DNA from: Sulfuricurvum sp.
Lineage (GTDB): Bacteria; Campylobacterota; Campylobacteria; Campylobacterales; Sulfurimonadaceae
Length of the DNA: 7,126 bases
Direction of reading: 5' to 3'
Assembly (NCBI GenBank): GCA_030679635.1
Contig: JAUXSZ010000264.1
Span: forward strand, 1 to 7,126
Position 1 is the stretch's first letter. The number at the start of each line of letters is the position of its first letter. The notes under the pieces are model-generated. The model worked only from the letters and a program-made list of their open reading frames with translations. It did no database searches and was not told the origin of the DNA. The position numbers were made by a program, and so were the translations under genes. Below are positions 1 to 6,494 of this stretch, piece by piece.

Positions 1-7
1 TTTTCAT
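1..7 (-). CDS. Start of the next gene, leaving the window (predicted platform or secretin gene)
   Basis: On the minus strand, the PilO-like gene ends in ATGA: an ATG at 5-7 overlaps its TGA stop by 4 bases and is followed by AAA A at the edge. The same ATGA arrangement occurs at the preceding junction. Only the first two codons (Met-Lys) are visible, so the product cannot be read. From pilM-N-O-P-Q and mshI-J-K-L gene orders, a PilP/MshK-like lipoprotein or a secretin is expected. Confidence 0.45.
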
Positions 8-639
8 TGTCGTACAATCCCCCATACTGAGATATTCAAGTCACTCTTAAGGTTTACATCTCCTGTCATATTCATGTCATGCAGATCAACTACAAGATAA
101 CTTTGTTCCAATGCATTGATGAACTTGAGGGTATTTTTATAAGGCCCTTCTGCTGATATACTGATATCCAATACATGCCCAAACGAGCTGTTGTCCGTGG
201 TTAGTGTATTTCCAAATCGAGTTAATTTTACATTATACGCTCGCGCATATTTTGAGATGGAATCTAAATAACCACCCCAAACCTTTTCATCATAATAGAG
301 AGATGAAATCTGTTCGAGTTGATCTTTAATATAGGAATTGTATTGAATATAGTGCTGATGCTCCATCCCTATAGCTACCGTCTCTTCCTCAATTTGTCCA
401 ATACGTTCTACTGGATTTACCTCTAGATATCCTTTATCCTTCGTGAGGTCACTTTCCATTTTAAGAGCTTTTTCATGCGAAGCTTTGAAGGATGCCTCGG
501 AACTCTCCCAAAAAAATAGATAGGAAAAAGCGGACAAAGAGGCAAAGATGATTATAAACATCATCATCTTATCGCGTTCACTTTTTAAGGAAAGCGATTT
601 GTCCAGTGAATAGAGGTAATCTTCGATGTTAAATTTCAT
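4..639 (-). CDS. PilO/GspM-like inner-membrane platform protein
   Basis: This 211-residue protein has the PilO/GspM/MshJ build: a short charged cytoplasmic N terminus (1-24), one membrane helix (about 25-44), a charged helical stretch likely to be coiled coil (about 45-110), and a C-terminal ferredoxin-like domain (about 118-211). In the last part, HVLDISISAEGPYKNTLKFI (155-174), then ALEQSYLVVDLHDMNM and LKSDLNISVWGIVRQ give the strand-helix-strand-strand pattern typical of PilO. PilO pairs with PilN in the periplasm and connects to PilP and the secretin. The gene begins within the stop codon of the PilM-PilN-like gene (ATGA), as expected for partners made together. No catalytic motif is present. 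The sequence is weakly conserved, so the call rests on topology and gene order; it is good for the family, open for the system it serves. Confidence 0.65.
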   Translation of the reverse strand: MKFNIEDYLYSLDKSLSLKSERDKMMMFIIIFASLSAFSYLFFWESSEASFKASHEKALKMESDLTKDKGYLEVNPVERIGQIEEETVAIGMEHQHYIQYNSYIKDQLEQISSLYYDEKVWGGYLDSISKYARAYNVKLTRFGNTLTTDNSSFGHVLDISISAEGPYKNTLKFINALEQSYLVVDLHDMNMTGDVNLKSDLNISVWGIVRQ

Positions 640-2171
640 TTTAGTACCGCCTTAAGCTCACTAAGATAGGAAGAGCTGTTGCTATCATAGGAAATTAATT
701 GAAGACCAAAATCATACCTGTCTCTTTTTGTATCGGTAAGATGTTTGAGTAATGCCGTAATGTCTTGAGTTTTCGATGCTGTTAACATAAAGTTGAAGGT
801 CTTAAGCGTAGAATTATTCTCTTCGCTGTATCCCATTGATTGTAGTTTGACTCGGTACTGGTTAAAGCTACGAGTAAAATCAGCAGCAATTTTAGCTTTC
901 ATAGGATAATTGACTTTTTTGTCATTAACTTGGATCAGAGTATCTTGTTTTTGTTTATAGGCGGTTTTTTCTTTATCTAAAAGAGCTTGAGCTGCATTTT
1001 TGTTGGCCATTTTTAGATTGATGGTTGCCTCACGTGTCATTTTTTCAATATGAACTTTTTCATACTCTTGATTCATGAGTGCATAATGAAACTCTTCTAC
1101 ATAGGATAGTGCCCAATATGTACATGGGTAAAGCAATGCTGCTGCCAAAGAGGAGGCAATGACAAGAATTAATTTTCCACTGTCACGTTTGGCAAAAGGA
1201 GGAGGGCGATGAAAAATAGTGAAATTGCATTCGTACCGTTCGTCTGATCCTAGCCGTGCGTATAAGTGCATCAATTGATGAATTTGGTCAACGACGGTTT
1301 CGCCTGTTCTAAATCCGTAATCAAATGCTAATGGGTGAGCTTTGAGACCAAGAAAGGTTTGGGCATACTCGTCAAGCCCACTGATGCTGCCTACTGCTGT
1401 ACCTAGATAGATGGCATCGAATTGCTTGATTTCAAAGGCACGTTTTGCATAGGTGATTACATCATTAATGTGAAGAAAAATTTCTCCGAAAAGTTTAAAA
1501 AAGTTTTTTTGATATTCTGCATTGGTTGGATTTAACCCTTGTGTCGACAAAATATTTTCAAAATTCATTAAATCGATGGGTTCACCTAATAATTCACAGA
1601 AACGTTCGTGCATTTGTTTAAGTGAATATTTGAGTGATTTGGTATAGATAAATTCTTGATCTTTATAGATTGTGAAAAAAGCATCGTTTTCTTGAAAATA
1701 GATAAAGCCGTGAACACTGCCAGACTCTAGAATTTCTTTAGCGTAAAGGGATTTTAATAACAGTGGGACAGGTACGATTTGGTCAATATATTTAATCGCT
1801 TCAACGGTAGAAGCAAACTCCTGTTCCAAGGTGAGCGGATCCACAATAAATACATTATAGAAGCGTTCGCTGTCCGTTGTATTGTTAATGGCTTCTATGT
1901 ATTGAAATTGGTATTCGACTGCCATGTCAAGGGCAAGTTCTTCATAAACTTTGTTCTCTAAAGCATCATACACATCATCATCGGCTACATTTTTGCTAAT
2001 ACCTATCAATGCGGATATAAATCCTTTTGTATTTAAAAAAGAGATCGCATACTGTTCATTTGAAAATGAGGGCGAAGCAATGCGTATGATGCTATTAAGC
2101 GTACCTGCATAAAAGTCTTTCCTGTACGGATTGGCTGATAAGATGGTTGAAAACGTTTGCTCTTTACTCAT
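636..2171 (-). CDS. PilM-PilN-like fusion (GspL/MshI-like) inner-membrane platform protein
   Basis: This 511-residue protein is not recognised by a single signature; the assignment rests on architecture. Residues 1-330 are cytoplasmic and resemble a degenerate PilM/GspL actin-like domain, including FDAIYLGTAVGSISGLDEYA (251-270) followed by LGLKAHPL. No phosphate-binding motif like that of ATP-binding PilM is visible at the N terminus. NFTIFHRPPPF (316-326) resembles the PilN docking peptide, followed by basic residues KRDSGK and one membrane helix (about 333-355). A charged helical stretch (about 356-418) and a small periplasmic alpha/beta domain (about 425-511) resemble PilN. In type IV pilus and type II secretion systems such proteins link the cytoplasmic ATPase to the inner-membrane platform. 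The start is supported by AGGA (2179-2182) with a 7-base spacer. The stop overlaps the next gene by 4 bases (ATGA). It could serve a pilus, a type II secretion system or DNA uptake. Confidence 0.65.
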   Translation of the reverse strand: MSKEQTFSTILSANPYRKDFYAGTLNSIIRIASPSFSNEQYAISFLNTKGFISALIGISKNVADDDVYDALENKVYEELALDMAVEYQFQYIEAINNTTDSERFYNVFIVDPLTLEQEFASTVEAIKYIDQIVPVPLLLKSLYAKEILESGSVHGFIYFQENDAFFTIYKDQEFIYTKSLKYSLKQMHERFCELLGEPIDLMNFENILSTQGLNPTNAEYQKNFFKLFGEIFLHINDVITYAKRAFEIKQFDAIYLGTAVGSISGLDEYAQTFLGLKAHPLAFDYGFRTGETVVDQIHQLMHLYARLGSDERYECNFTIFHRPPPFAKRDSGKLILVIASSLAAALLYPCTYWALSYVEEFHYALMNQEYEKVHIEKMTREATINLKMANKNAAQALLDKEKTAYKQKQDTLIQVNDKKVNYPMKAKIAADFTRSFNQYRVKLQSMGYSEENNSTLKTFNFMLTASKTQDITALLKHLTDTKRDRYDFGLQLISYDSNSSSYLSELKAVLK

Positions 2172-2180
2172 CCTGCTATC

Positions 2181-3467
2181 CTATTTAAAATGTATTAAAA
2201 CCATACCGAAAAAATCATTTCCACGATAAAATTCAGCACGATAAATTTTTGCATCTTTATCGATTGAATATTTAGGGTCCAAATCTTTTAGTGAAACTTT
2301 AATATTACTTTCGTCTTTTTTACCCTTACAAGTAAATCCGATGATGTTTGTCCGTATTGATGAATTATTAATTACACTTATATCGGCGGCAACTAAGTAT
2401 TCTTTAGCAAAAGCCAGCTCTTGCTTCTGACCATCAACCTCTACAATTAATTTTTCTGCGCCGCTTGTATCTGCGTGTATGCTAGGGGTTATAGAGGTAA
2501 TCTTCTGATTTCCAACATAGAGAGATATCTTTTTTCCTTCTTGAATCATTCCTCCGAGTGGATGGGTGAAATGAGAATCGTTTTGTTTCGATTTTAGCGG
2601 AACAAAACTTAAATCTGCTCTCAAGTTTTCTAAATTAAGGTAAATATTATTATTAATAGTGACATTTCCATTTATTTTAAGTATAGTGTTTAAATTTTCA
2701 GGCGTTAATTCAAAAGAGCGCTGATAGGAAATACCCATATAGCGCATATATCCCTCGATAGCACGCAGTTGATAAAAAACTTTTTCTTCTAATGTTGGAA
2801 GATTTTTAGAGGTTTCGATAGCGAAGGCCGGTTTGTTATGATTGATGGCATAAAACGTGAGCGAGTGTTTCATGGCTTCATCATCAAATCGGGTGTTGGT
2901 ATTGCGCACATCAAAGCAATGATGATTTTCAATGAGTCCACCGTTAAGTTCTTGGCTAACCGCAGATGCAATTTTATTCATATCTTTATAAATATGATCT
3001 CCATCAAGCGAAATCTGATCAATTACGCACGTTTGTCCCCAGGCTCCTGGATTGAAAATAGTATTTTTGTACTCTTTGCGGTAAAAGCCATGGCCATCGT
3101 GAAGATTGAGAATTAGATCCACTCGTGGATCAATAATAATCTTTTTAAGCTCATCAACGATGGGGAAATCAGCATCATCGGCATCGATATCGGCAAATTT
3201 ACGATTCATGTCGCCGTTGATTCCACGGCTGTTAAGCATGATACTTTTATGGTTTAGATTAGGAATAACCCACAGGTTCCCTTTGGTGATTGTGTAGTAT
3301 TGGGTAAGAATTGAAGCAGCGTAGTAACTGCCAGGTTCATTTCCGTGAATACCTCCAATGACAAAGAGCGTCGACCCTTCACTTTGTGATGCTTCGTGCT
3401 TTACGAGAGTAAATGGAAGAGCATGCAGCAGGGAGGTTAGGAATAAAACCAAGTATATAAGCCTCAT
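2181..3467 (-). CDS. Csd4/Pgp1-like M14 zinc D,L-carboxypeptidase, exported
   Basis: This 428-residue protein starts with a signal peptide (hydrophobic residues 3-16, likely cleaved after LLHA). The M14 catalytic domain (about 30-245) shows GGIHGNEPG with zinc ligands H41 and E44, LNSRGINGDMNRKF with R81 and R89 for substrate binding, NLHDGHGFY with the third ligand H123, and AFAIET with the catalytic base E217. The spacing fits H. pylori Csd4 shifted by five residues (as I recall it, ligands 46, 49 and 128, base 222). A middle domain (about 250-345) and a C-terminal domain (about 345-428), both predicted beta-rich, match the three-domain Csd4 layout. Csd4/Pgp1 cut the terminal diaminopimelate from tripeptide stems to give dipeptides, which sets helical shape. 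Unlike H. pylori Csd4, position 41 is His rather than Gln. The start lies one base after the Csd6-like stop, with no clear Shine-Dalgarno site, suggesting coupling. Confidence 0.9.
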   Translation of the reverse strand: MRLIYLVLFLTSLLHALPFTLVKHEASQSEGSTLFVIGGIHGNEPGSYYAASILTQYYTITKGNLWVIPNLNHKSIMLNSRGINGDMNRKFADIDADDADFPIVDELKKIIIDPRVDLILNLHDGHGFYRKEYKNTIFNPGAWGQTCVIDQISLDGDHIYKDMNKIASAVSQELNGGLIENHHCFDVRNTNTRFDDEAMKHSLTFYAINHNKPAFAIETSKNLPTLEEKVFYQLRAIEGYMRYMGISYQRSFELTPENLNTILKINGNVTINNNIYLNLENLRADLSFVPLKSKQNDSHFTHPLGGMIQEGKKISLYVGNQKITSITPSIHADTSGAEKLIVEVDGQKQELAFAKEYLVAADISVINNSSIRTNIIGFTCKGKKDESNIKVSLKDLDPKYSIDKDAKIYRAEFYRGNDFFGMVLIHFK

Positions 3468-3468
3468 G

Positions 3469-4431
3469 CTATTGCTCAGAGATGATGGAGATTGATTGAT
3501 CGTTATTGAGCAAGAGAATTAAAGCCTTTTGACCTGTAAAGTTGTGTTTATCGCTGGTGTAGATCTCATCAAATGTCACCATAAATAGATTGGAGCGTTC
3601 CCCGGGATAAGGGATGATATTGAGATTGGAAAAGAGGATCTCTTTGGACTCTTTTTTATCAAAGACACGCTGCTTGTACATTTTAAAGTCATAATATTCC
3701 ATCCCATCAAATCGAATAAAAGTCGTGTCATAAAAGGAGAGATAGCTCTGGAAATCGTTGTATTTCCACGCATATCGCCATTGATAAAGCTGAGACATAA
3801 TGGTTGCATAGGGGAGGCTCGTGTGTTCTTTGAGTTTAGAATCAATAAGAAGGAGGGTGTTTTTATAATCAATCGCCCGATCCAAACCGGCGAGTTCGTC
3901 ATTGTTGATGGCGATACACCCCTTGGTGAAGTTGTCTCGATCGCCATCAATCGGTACACCGTGAATCCAAATTCCAGACCCTTTTTTTCCGCGAATACGG
4001 TCATAAAGATTAGGATAAGAGGTTACAAAGGCCATTGGACCGTAAAACGGGTCAACCGTATTGAGTTTTTGTGTAATGGTATAAACGCCAATAGGGGTTC
4101 TTCGATCCCCTTCGTTTACTTTATCTCCGTCATATTTACCGGTATATGCGGGGATACTTTTCAGAAGGGCGAAACGCTCATTGTGATCTTTTCGGTAAAG
4201 ATTGAGACTTGCGCGATCTTTACCGCATATTAAGAGCGTATCGGTTGCCTCATAATATCCAAAACGGAGATCTTTTTGGGCTAGTTTGGATTGCCAGTAT
4301 GCCGTATCACTTATCCCGTGGTCAATCTCTTTTTGAATAGCACGCATTCCGCCATTTTGGTAGAGCTCCATCACTTCACCTCCAGAGAGGGAAGTCAGGA
4401 AAATGGAAAGAAGCAGTATTTTTTTTACCAT
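3469..4431 (-). CDS. Csd6/Pgp2-like L,D-carboxypeptidase (YkuD fold), exported
   Basis: This 320-residue protein has an N-terminal signal peptide (MVKKI, then a hydrophobic stretch to about residue 16, with likely cleavage near SLSGG), so it should act in the periplasm. The YkuD catalytic core spans about 60-200, with GDRRTPIGVY (108-117), IWIHG containing H157, and TKGCIAI with the nucleophile C172. Residues about 205-320 look like an NTF2-type domain (WRYAWKYNDFQSYLSFY, FMVTFDEIY, ending in ISIISEQ). This domain order matches H. pylori Csd6 and C. jejuni Pgp2, which remove the terminal D-Ala from peptidoglycan tetrapeptides and are needed for cell curvature. Most YkuD proteins are L,D-transpeptidases; the NTF2 tail and the position after era, as in H. 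pylori, favour Csd6. The ATG overlaps the era stop by 7 bases, and the gene ends one base before the next gene. Confidence 0.9.
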   Translation of the reverse strand: MVKKILLLSIFLTSLSGGEVMELYQNGGMRAIQKEIDHGISDTAYWQSKLAQKDLRFGYYEATDTLLICGKDRASLNLYRKDHNERFALLKSIPAYTGKYDGDKVNEGDRRTPIGVYTITQKLNTVDPFYGPMAFVTSYPNLYDRIRGKKGSGIWIHGVPIDGDRDNFTKGCIAINNDELAGLDRAIDYKNTLLLIDSKLKEHTSLPYATIMSQLYQWRYAWKYNDFQSYLSFYDTTFIRFDGMEYYDFKMYKQRVFDKKESKEILFSNLNIIPYPGERSNLFMVTFDEIYTSDKHNFTGQKALILLLNNDQSISIISEQ

Positions 4432-5303
4432 TCATACCCCAAATCGCTTAAGAACTTTTTATCGGTGGTCCACCCTTTTTTAACCGAAACAAAAAGTTCA
4501 AGATAAACAGGCTTGGAGGCAAGACGTTCAATTTTTTCACGGGCATTTTTACCGATTCGCTTAATGGCAACTCCCCCTTTGCCAATAATAATCCCTTTTT
4601 GAGACTCTTTTTCGACAATGATGGTGGCACGAATGTGCTCTGTCGGAGAATCTTCATCGATTTTGTCGATCAAAACATCAGATTCATAAGGAATTTCATC
4701 ACTAATGTTGTCGAAAATTGCTTCTCTGATGAACTCTTTATAGATGGTACGTATCATCTCTGTCGTGATATTTTCAGGATCATAAAGATAGGGAGACTCG
4801 TTTAGATGCTTTACGATAGTGTTGAGCAAGTCCTCTTTACCTACACTTTTGGTAACGGACATGGGGATAAGCGCTTCAAATTTATCGCTGTATTGGTTGT
4901 ATTCACCGATTTTTTTCAGGAGATCACCTTGAGAGATTTGATCGATTTTACTGAGAACAATAATATGTTTGCGCTTGTCCCCGTTGATTTCTAAAAATTT
5001 CTCATAATAGCTTAGTTTGTCCGATGCGGGTGCCAAATAGACAACAATGTCACAATCACCGATGGCCTTGAGCGCCTCTTCGAGCATGTATTGGTTGAGA
5101 AGTTTTTCGGCTTGATGAAGACCGGGTGTATCGACAAAGATAATTTGATCATCATGGTGCATGACAATGGCGTTTGATCGTTTGCGCGTTGCATTTGCTT
5201 TTTGGCTGACTAGAGCGATTTTTTCGCCCAGCAGCCAGTTCATCATGGTGCTTTTTCCGGCATTAGGGCGCCCGATTAGGGCCACAAATCCTGCTTTATT
5301 CAC
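4425..5303 (-). CDS. era: GTPase Era, ribosome small-subunit assembly
   Basis: Era binds GTP and the 3' end of 16S rRNA during 30S maturation, at the inner face of the membrane and on the ribosome. The 292-residue product has the normal length. The GTPase domain shows the G1 P-loop GRPNAGKST (11-19), a G2 region with KANATRKRS around T39, G3 DTPG (58-61), and G4 as S118-K-I-D121 instead of the usual NKxD. The C-terminal KH domain (about 215-290) has IIIGKGGVAIKRIGKNAR with the GKGG loop at 241-244. The start is GTG at 5301-5303. It is needed because the P-loop begins ten residues later and the next Met lies inside it, at residue 20. The start lies inside the rplI 3' end (8-base overlap), and the stop overlaps the next gene by 7 bases, so translational coupling is likely on both sides. 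Confidence 0.97.
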   Translation of the reverse strand: MNKAGFVALIGRPNAGKSTMMNWLLGEKIALVSQKANATRKRSNAIVMHHDDQIIFVDTPGLHQAEKLLNQYMLEEALKAIGDCDIVVYLAPASDKLSYYEKFLEINGDKRKHIIVLSKIDQISQGDLLKKIGEYNQYSDKFEALIPMSVTKSVGKEDLLNTIVKHLNESPYLYDPENITTEMIRTIYKEFIREAIFDNISDEIPYESDVLIDKIDEDSPTEHIRATIIVEKESQKGIIIGKGGVAIKRIGKNAREKIERLASKPVYLELFVSVKKGWTTDKKFLSDLGYEW

Positions 5304-5742
5304 CTTTGATCTCTACGTGAAGGGTTGCGTGGATACCGTGTCCGAGTTTGAGATCGAGATCATGCACTCCTGTGGTTTTAATCCCTTGTTTTGCATCTAA
5401 CTCTTTTTTGTCGATTTCGATGCCGTGCTGTGCTTGGAGTGCGTGGGCAATCTCATCTTTGGTGACAGAACCGAAAAGGTGCCCTGTATCGCCCAGTTTC
5501 TTGGTGATAACAACTTTGAGTGCTGCTAAATTGGTCTTAATAGCCGTTAACCGTTCTATTTCTGCAGCGTCGCTGGCTGTTTTTTTGCGCTGATCGGATT
5601 CGTACTTTTTTAAAACTTCATGCGTTGCGGCAAGGGCAAGCCCTTTTCCGATGAGGAAATTTTTGCCATATCCGTCGGCTACTTCTTTTATCTCACCGGT
5701 TTTACCGACACCTTTGACATCTTTGGTTAATAATACTTTCAT
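5296..5742 (-). CDS. rplI: 50S ribosomal protein bL9
   Basis: bL9 binds 23S rRNA near the L1 stalk region and helps keep the reading frame. At 148 residues it has the usual length. The N-terminal RNA-binding domain shows MKVLLTKDVKGVGKTGEIKEV, then DGYGKNFLIGKGLA (residues about 23-36), the family signature. A long charged connecting helix follows (about 40-75), then a C-terminal domain with LFGSVTKDEIAHAL. The ATG has a good Shine-Dalgarno site. The last 8 bases overlap the start of era. From memory, C. jejuni and H. pylori have hslV and hslU between rplI and era; here that pair is absent from this position. Confidence 0.98.
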   Translation of the reverse strand: MKVLLTKDVKGVGKTGEIKEVADGYGKNFLIGKGLALAATHEVLKKYESDQRKKTASDAAEIERLTAIKTNLAALKVVITKKLGDTGHLFGSVTKDEIAHALQAQHGIEIDKKELDAKQGIKTTGVHDLDLKLGHGIHATLHVEIKGE

Positions 5743-5752
5743 GCTTTTCCTT
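5743..5752 (-). promoter_or_regulatory. Shine-Dalgarno site of rplI
   Basis: On the minus strand, AAGGA (5748-5752) overlaps the TAA stop of the preceding gene and sits 5 bases before the rplI ATG. The layout TAAGGAAAA is the same as at the argG/FTR-rhodanese junction. Confidence 0.65.
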
Positions 5753-6482
5753 ATCCCCGAACGATTTCACCGCTGTAGGTGACGATTCCACCCGCGAGAT
5801 TTGATACTTTTTTATAGCCCATATCGGTCAATATACGCTGACAATGGGCACTTCTACTTCCAACATGACAATAAACGATAATGTGTTCATCCATTTTCAA
5901 TTCGGCTTCGGTTAATGTTTGGAAGAAGCTGCTTGTAGGAACCAAGGCATCAACACCAGCGATACGTCCTGATTTCCACTCCATCCATTCGCGTACGTCA
6001 ACGACTTTAAAGTTGACCATTCCAAGTTCGCGAGCTTCAAAAAGGGCTGCTAGTTCGTCTGTGTCAATGTTGCTTTTTTGTAGTAAAAATTCACACTCTT
6101 CTTTTGACAAGCCGCGAGAATGTTCGTGAACGACTTCTTGTAGTTCTTCGGTTTTAGCTTGTGCTGCTGCGTATTCAGGAGTACAGAATATCTGGCAGTG
6201 GCATACGCCGTCAACAGGAATTTCATGTTCAAGCGCCGGTTTGCATGGGCAGATACGATCTTCTTCTTTATTCCCTGTAATAAAGAAACAAGGGCAATAG
6301 CGCTTGCCATGCATCAACTTGTTACGTGTTAGGCCGAATTGGATCCCCTGATTAATCTCAAAATCAGGATTGTAGGCAAAGCCAAATTGGCTGCATACTT
6401 TGTCAGTAAATTTAATGGTTTTTTCGAGTTCTGTCTTGAACTCAACGGATTCCGGATCAATTTTAGTAATGGTTTGGCTCAT
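5751..6482 (-). CDS. Ferredoxin-thioredoxin reductase catalytic-type domain fused to a rhodanese domain
   Basis: This 243-residue cytoplasmic protein has two parts. Residues about 12-105 match the catalytic (beta) chain of ferredoxin-thioredoxin reductase: the motif set C63-P-C65, C78-P-C80 and C94-H-C96 is complete. By analogy with the plant/cyanobacterial enzyme, C63, C78, C80 and C94 would hold a 4Fe-4S cluster and C65-C96 would be the redox disulfide; C30 and C100 are extra cysteines. Residues about 125-243 are a rhodanese domain with DVRE (162-165), GRIAGV, the active-site loop C205-HVGSRS, and NLAGGI. The catalytic rhodanese cysteine is present, so sulfur transfer is possible. FTR normally passes electrons from ferredoxin to thioredoxin; neither an FTR variable chain nor a thioredoxin gene is visible here. 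The fusion suggests reduction of, or sulfur delivery from, a persulfide on C205, but this is inference. The domain calls are firm; the substrate is unknown. Confidence 0.9.
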   Translation of the reverse strand: MSQTITKIDPESVEFKTELEKTIKFTDKVCSQFGFAYNPDFEINQGIQFGLTRNKLMHGKRYCPCFFITGNKEEDRICPCKPALEHEIPVDGVCHCQIFCTPEYAAAQAKTEELQEVVHEHSRGLSKEECEFLLQKSNIDTDELAALFEARELGMVNFKVVDVREWMEWKSGRIAGVDALVPTSSFFQTLTEAELKMDEHIIVYCHVGSRSAHCQRILTDMGYKKVSNLAGGIVTYSGEIVRG

Positions 6483-6494
6483 AATTTTTTCCTT
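6483..6494 (-). promoter_or_regulatory. Shine-Dalgarno site of the FTR-rhodanese gene
   Basis: Read on the minus strand, AAGGA (6490-6494) lies 7 bases before the ATG and overlaps the argG TAA stop. This strong site supports the chosen start at 6482 and suggests that translation restarts as ribosomes leave argG. Confidence 0.7.

Noticed and set aside
2630..2700. AT-rich stretch as a possible promoter or foreign insert
   Set aside because: It encodes the Asn-rich segment NGNVTINNNIYLN in the middle domain of the Csd4-like protein; the frame is intact and codon choice alone explains the composition.
2181..3467. Succinylglutamate desuccinylase/aspartoacylase-type M14 enzyme
   Set aside because: The HxxE motif alone would allow it, but the signal peptide, the two extra C-terminal domains and the constant five-residue offset to Csd4 key residues fit an exported cell-wall carboxypeptidase better.
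3576..4004. A 142-codon open frame on the minus strand inside the Csd6-like gene
   Set aside because: It is an out-of-frame shadow: the product has no recognisable motifs, while the overlapping frame contains the complete YkuD catalytic motif and a signal peptide.
3781..4233. A 150-codon open frame on the plus strand
   Set aside because: It lies antisense to the Csd6-like catalytic domain, shows no family motifs and would break an otherwise single-strand gene block.
4433..4435. An alternative ATG just upstream of the Csd6-like start
   Set aside because: It is in a different frame from the signal peptide and catalytic domain; the ATG at 4429-4431 gives a proper signal sequence.
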